From Lumnitzera littorea (lineage: Eukaryota; Streptophyta; Magnoliopsida; Myrtales; Combretaceae), in the NCBI GenBank assembly GCA_024138015.1, contig JAMXBB010000002.1, positions 55,535,089 through 55,599,088 on the forward strand: a stretch of DNA of 64,000 bases, read 5' to 3'. Made by a program: the position numbers and the translations under genes. Below are positions 60,590 through 64,000 of this stretch, in pieces. Within the stretch, counting starts at the first letter, position 1; every line of letters starts with the position of its first letter. The notes under the pieces were generated by a model. The model was not told where the DNA came from. It ran no database searches and worked only from the letters and a program-made list of their open reading frames with translations.

Positions 60590-60815
60590 TATTCTTACTT
60601 TGATTTTCTTTCTTTCTTTTTTTTTCTTTTTTTTTTTTGGCTTATGTTCCAAGGTCAATTAGTGGGGGATGTAAATATATAGATAAAGAAATCTTGGTTG
60701 TGGAGCTATTATGATAAGGACGACATAGAGAGCACAACGTTTTACTTGCGAGGAGCAAGCAGAACAAGATGATAAGAACAAGCTTTGCAGGGACTAATGG
60801 AATGTCGATACCATG

Positions 60816-60823
60816 TATTTATA
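60816..60823 (-). promoter_or_regulatory. TATA box of the JOX-like gene
   Basis: Minus strand TATAAATA in CCCTATAAATACATGG, 227 bases before the ATG. Predicted start near 60785-60790, giving a leader of about 195-200 bases that includes an A-rich tract (60610-60640). Confidence 0.65.
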
Positions 60824-60923
60824 GGGCAAAAAGTAGTGACAGAGTAGGTTTGGTTACTTAGTATGCTAAATTGTTGAGAATATGGTTGGAGGGACCAAGT
60901 GTCCTTTGGGTTTTGCTTTAATT

Positions 60924-60933
60924 ACGGCGCCGT
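60924..60933. promoter_or_regulatory. 10-bp perfect palindrome ACGGCGCCGT
   Basis: A GC-only core in AT-rich DNA about 100 bases upstream of the TATA box. It contains CGCCGT on both strands, reminiscent of AP2/ERF-type sites. Binding is inferred only. Confidence 0.35.
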
Positions 60934-63075
60934 GGTGCAGTTGCCTTGCTTTGTCATCTCTCAACGCATGAAGAACATGCATGTTATTTTTTTTAGTTTG
61001 GTATGGTAACATTTAATGCAAGCACGTTTATATTTTATATCATTTTCCAAAAGGTTTCTAGTAGGTGTAGTGTCTAAGGGTTGCTGTGAGAAAAGGTTGG
61101 TGGATGTTGTGTTGCTCGTGGGATGTCTTTCATTTAGGTTGGCCAGGTGAGTGTGAGAACTATTTAGCGAAGAAGTGGTACCATAGGTTGGAAGGCTCTT
61201 TAAGTGGCCATAGCTTCTTAAATTGTTCGAAATAGCTGATATAGAGGAACAAAGAGGAGTTGAATCATACGCACTATACAAGGAAAGAAACTTTAGATGG
61301 TGTCCCATTGGGAATGTTCAACCTTCACAATATCTGTAGCGTTAATACGTACAAAGATTTATTACATAACACATATTACATGTATACGTACGTGATTTGT
61401 AAATATAAATTATATTTGAACATATAATAGTAATAGTAAATAAGAGAATTTTACTCGTTTATCATTATACATAATAAATATTATGTATTTATTAATTATA
61501 TAAAAAATATTATTAATTTACTAAACCTATCTCATATATCTAAGACCCGACATAGATATTTATATGTAAGATGCATGAAATTAATATATATTGCATTTAT
61601 TAAATGCGAGATAACTACAATAGGAAAAACATTAAATTGTATTTATGAAATATGACACTTTTGTTATTTTTAATATTTTATTCAATTTAGGGTTTGCATT
61701 TATGTAATTTTTTCATTTAATTCATATTTATGTAATTTTTTTAAAAAAATAGTAAACACGTGCTTTACCCAAGTAAATAACTTCTAAAAAAATTATTATC
61801 CATATTTGGTAGATACTATCAAGTGTTTAAGTATGACTAATATTTACACACCTTGTATACATTACATGTGGTGCTTATTACTTAATGAATTTTTTGTAGT
61901 GGAATAGAAATTAATTATTATTTGCATTGAATTATGTTATGTGTAAGTACTCTATATAATAGCCAAAAAAATTAATTTAATCCTTTTTATTAGAATGGTT
62001 CATAATTGGAGTTATATATAAGAATTTGTATTGATGAATTGTGTTTTATATTAGGATCTAAATGAATTCACATTTAAGAATCTTAATTTGTTAACTTTGT
62101 CTTAGCAAATTGTTAATAATCATGATCAAGGATATAGGCTAGTAATTTATGTTTAACAATTTGTATTTCATGTTACCATCTAAATAGGTCTATTTAAAGG
62201 GTGAACCTATAATACAGTTTTTTTATTAATTGTTATCGAACTTGAAACTTCACTCTTTTCCCCTTAACTTTAGCTCATGCTAGATTTGATCCACCTTAAG
62301 TAAATTGCTTGACTAAAATTTATGGAAAACATATTATCCTTAAAGGGAAAAGAAAAAGAAAAAATATTTAAGAAACATTTGGATTAATCATCAACCTAAG
62401 ATAGAACTGAAGGATGGCTACAATCGAATGGGTAGAGCAGTTTGAACTAAGATACTAACCTAAATCGAAAACCTAAAATTAGAGGTTTCGGAAAATTTGT
62501 ATTAATTTTACAGATATTTGTTACTTCTTAGGTTGAAGAGTGTAAAATGGAATAGAATTGTAATTCTATAGTTCTATGCATTCTTAGGTAGAGTGTGAGA
62601 TAGGGAAAAATTAGTAAATAATTTGTATAACAGTGTAATTTAAGTGTTGGAATATGAGGCAAAGTAGAATAGTGCTTGTACCTTTTTTTGATTTCTCAAA
62701 TAGTGGAACATATCGGTGTTTAAGACTCAATTCCCTAATGTAGAGTTATAAAATTAGAATTAACTTATAAGGAGGAACTTCTCTATTTTGCTATTTGATT
62801 TTCTTACTTGCTTGCTCTATTAATTTCCTATACATTTATATATTATTTTTGTGACTTCCCTTGTAACTTTGATAATGAAAATAATAATCAAAGGATGCAT
62901 TAAGGGCCATCATTGAATAATTAAAAATGTTTATGTTTATAATCTTGCAAAAAAATATTTAATTTTGATAACCATCAATGTTGTGAGACCAACAATTATC
63001 ATCGGGGCTGATTCTTTTTTTAAAAGAGTGATCAATTTTTACCAAAATCGTGCTTTCCAAATTTTTCTAATACCT
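60934..63075. other. Upstream region, no gene called
   Basis: AT-rich apart from 60961-61310. A 115-codon minus frame there (61308 to 60961, true ATG) is Ser/Thr/Asn-rich with no motif. 61340-63075 is non-coding, possibly including a copia LTR at its right end. Confidence 0.4.
61023..61028 (-). promoter_or_regulatory. AACGTG motif upstream of the JOX-like gene
   Basis: Minus strand AACGTG, the T/G-box reported for MYC2-type factors in jasmonate-responsive promoters, about 200 bases before the TATA box. A short motif, so support is weak. Confidence 0.3.
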
Positions 63076-63079
63076 TAAG

Positions 63080-63225
63080 TTGTATCAAAGTGGATACTCC
63101 TTTTCAAAGTGTGTAAGGTTTTAAGCTATTTATTTATTTATTTTAACAATGGCAAATAATCATATATTGAATATAGCTCCATATTTTGATGGCACCTATG
63201 AGAGTGCTAGATGGAATTGATTGCT
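63080..63225 (+). pseudogene. Possible copia leader and gag start
   Basis: TTGTATCAAAG at 63080-63090 resembles the primer site TGGTATCAGAG. An ATG at 63149 begins MANNHILNIAPYFDGTYES, similar to the N-terminus of many copia gags, and stops after 24 codons. The rest of the element is not recognised. Confidence 0.3.
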
Positions 63226-63716
63226 ATCAATTGAGTGAATAAATTGGATCCTCTAAGTTAAAAACACTATAATTATGAGAAAAGGTTTTAAATCCTTGAA
63301 ATCACTGATATGTATTTGAGTTTGCTTTTTGCCGGAAAATTGTACTTTTCAACTTTGAAAGTTTGTGTTTTGCACTACCTTATTTTTAAAATTTTATATT
63401 TATACTATTTTGTGAATTTTCATTTTTTTTTATTTTCTATATTTTTCATTATTTTGTACTTTCTTGTTACTTTCTTTATTTTTCGATTTTTTTTTCAATT
63501 TTTGCAACTTCTCTATTTCTTATATATATATATTCTCTAAAAAAAAAGTCTTAAACTAAAAATGAAAGGATAAAGATAAGTTGTCTACAATGACCTTTTT
63601 ATAAGAATGCTTGATTTAAGCTGTACCATAAAAATAAACGAGATACATTGTTTTTGCTTAATTGATCACTTTGGGTTTTTATTTGGTTCAGCTTACGTGA
63701 TTTAGCTTGGTGAAAA
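63226..63716. other. No gene recognised
   Basis: AT-rich, strongly T-rich on the plus strand at 63400-63530. The 76-codon frame at 63310-63540 is Phe/Leu/Ile-rich from composition. Confidence 0.4.
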
Positions 63717-63840
63717 CCATCTTAAATGGATAGAGTTTGCCATGAGGCCATCTTAAATGGATGAAGTTTGGCTGTGGGCCATCTTGAATGATAAAGTTTG
63801 CTATGTAGCCTATCTTGAATGGATGGAGCTTTGGCATCTG
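63717..63840. repeat. 31-bp minisatellite, four units
   Basis: CCATCTTAAATGGAT-like starts occur at 63717, 63748, 63779 and 63809, period 31, 31 and 30. Confidence 0.8.
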
Positions 63841-64000
63841 ATAGTCATGAATTGGCAAAAGATTGCTACGGGGCTGTTTGGGATAGATGAAGTTTTGTTA
63901 GATTAAAAAGTCTAGGTGCTAAGGTAATTGATGAGTTTAGACTTATAGAGGTACTGAGGCAATCGGTAGGTTTAGACTTGGTTGATCAAGGTGCTTTCAA
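63841..64000. repeat. Second short repeat at the window edge
   Basis: GGTGCTAAGGTAATTGATGA and GGTACTGAGGCAATCGGTAG-type words repeat with a period near 40 bp and run off the window. Repeats of this style occur in the 3' zones of Elements 1 and 2. Confidence 0.5.

Noticed and set aside
60590..60658. N-terminal extension of exon 1 with a lysine run
   Set aside because: The frame begins at TTG, not ATG, and the lysines come from an A-rich leader; the ATG at 60589 gives the normal family start.
60961..61308. 115-codon minus-strand frame upstream of the JOX-like gene
   Set aside because: A true ATG is present but the Ser/Thr/Asn-rich product has no motif, no partner exon and no recognisable relative.

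Overview
The window reads as nuclear DNA of a flowering plant, most likely a eudicot. It is strongly AT-rich, has no bacterial-style operons, carries one intron-containing plant gene, and is otherwise packed with decayed plant retrotransposons and small DNA transposons. All calls were made by eye, without database searches.

Layout. 1-1407: AT-rich simple repeats. 1408-10424: an essentially complete non-autonomous LTR retrotransposon on the minus strand (Element 1). It has 2-kb LTRs, a primer-binding site matching tRNA-Arg(ACG), and an 84-bp tandem array near its 3' end. 10425-16827: LTR-like debris, one MULE-type MITE and a decayed Ty1/copia gag. 16828-26315: a diverged relative of Element 1 (Element 2), truncated on the right. 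26316-29515: a decayed plus-strand Ty3/gypsy element (Element 4) with promoter, PBS, gag, zinc knuckle and start of protease. 30300-31590: a third fragment of the Element 1 family (Element 3). 31591-42500: mostly unassigned AT-rich DNA with a LINE relic at 38600-39780. 42500-51500: a decayed Ty1/copia element with recognisable gag, integrase, reverse transcriptase and RNase H, broken by two hAT-like elements that each have 8-bp target duplications. 51500-57500: simple repeats and LTR-like sequence. 57640-60589 (minus): the one intact host gene, a three-exon 2-oxoglutarate/Fe(II) dioxygenase of the jasmonate-induced oxygenase (JOX/JAO) type, 371 residues. 60900-64000: its upstream region, then a possible start of another copia element and minisatellites at the right edge.

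How the parts work together. The only predicted working gene product is the JOX-like enzyme, whose family hydroxylates jasmonic acid and so dampens jasmonate signalling. The most unusual system is the Element 1/2/3 family. Two diverged members keep a small minus-strand reading frame of about 70-90 codons just after the PBS, with substitutions concentrated at third codon positions. The family also has tRNA-like A/B-box sequence in its LTR, a conserved internal G-tract, and tandem arrays in its 3' region. It looks like a non-autonomous lineage related to Tat/Ogre elements, mobilised in trans, with features that can seed satellite DNA.
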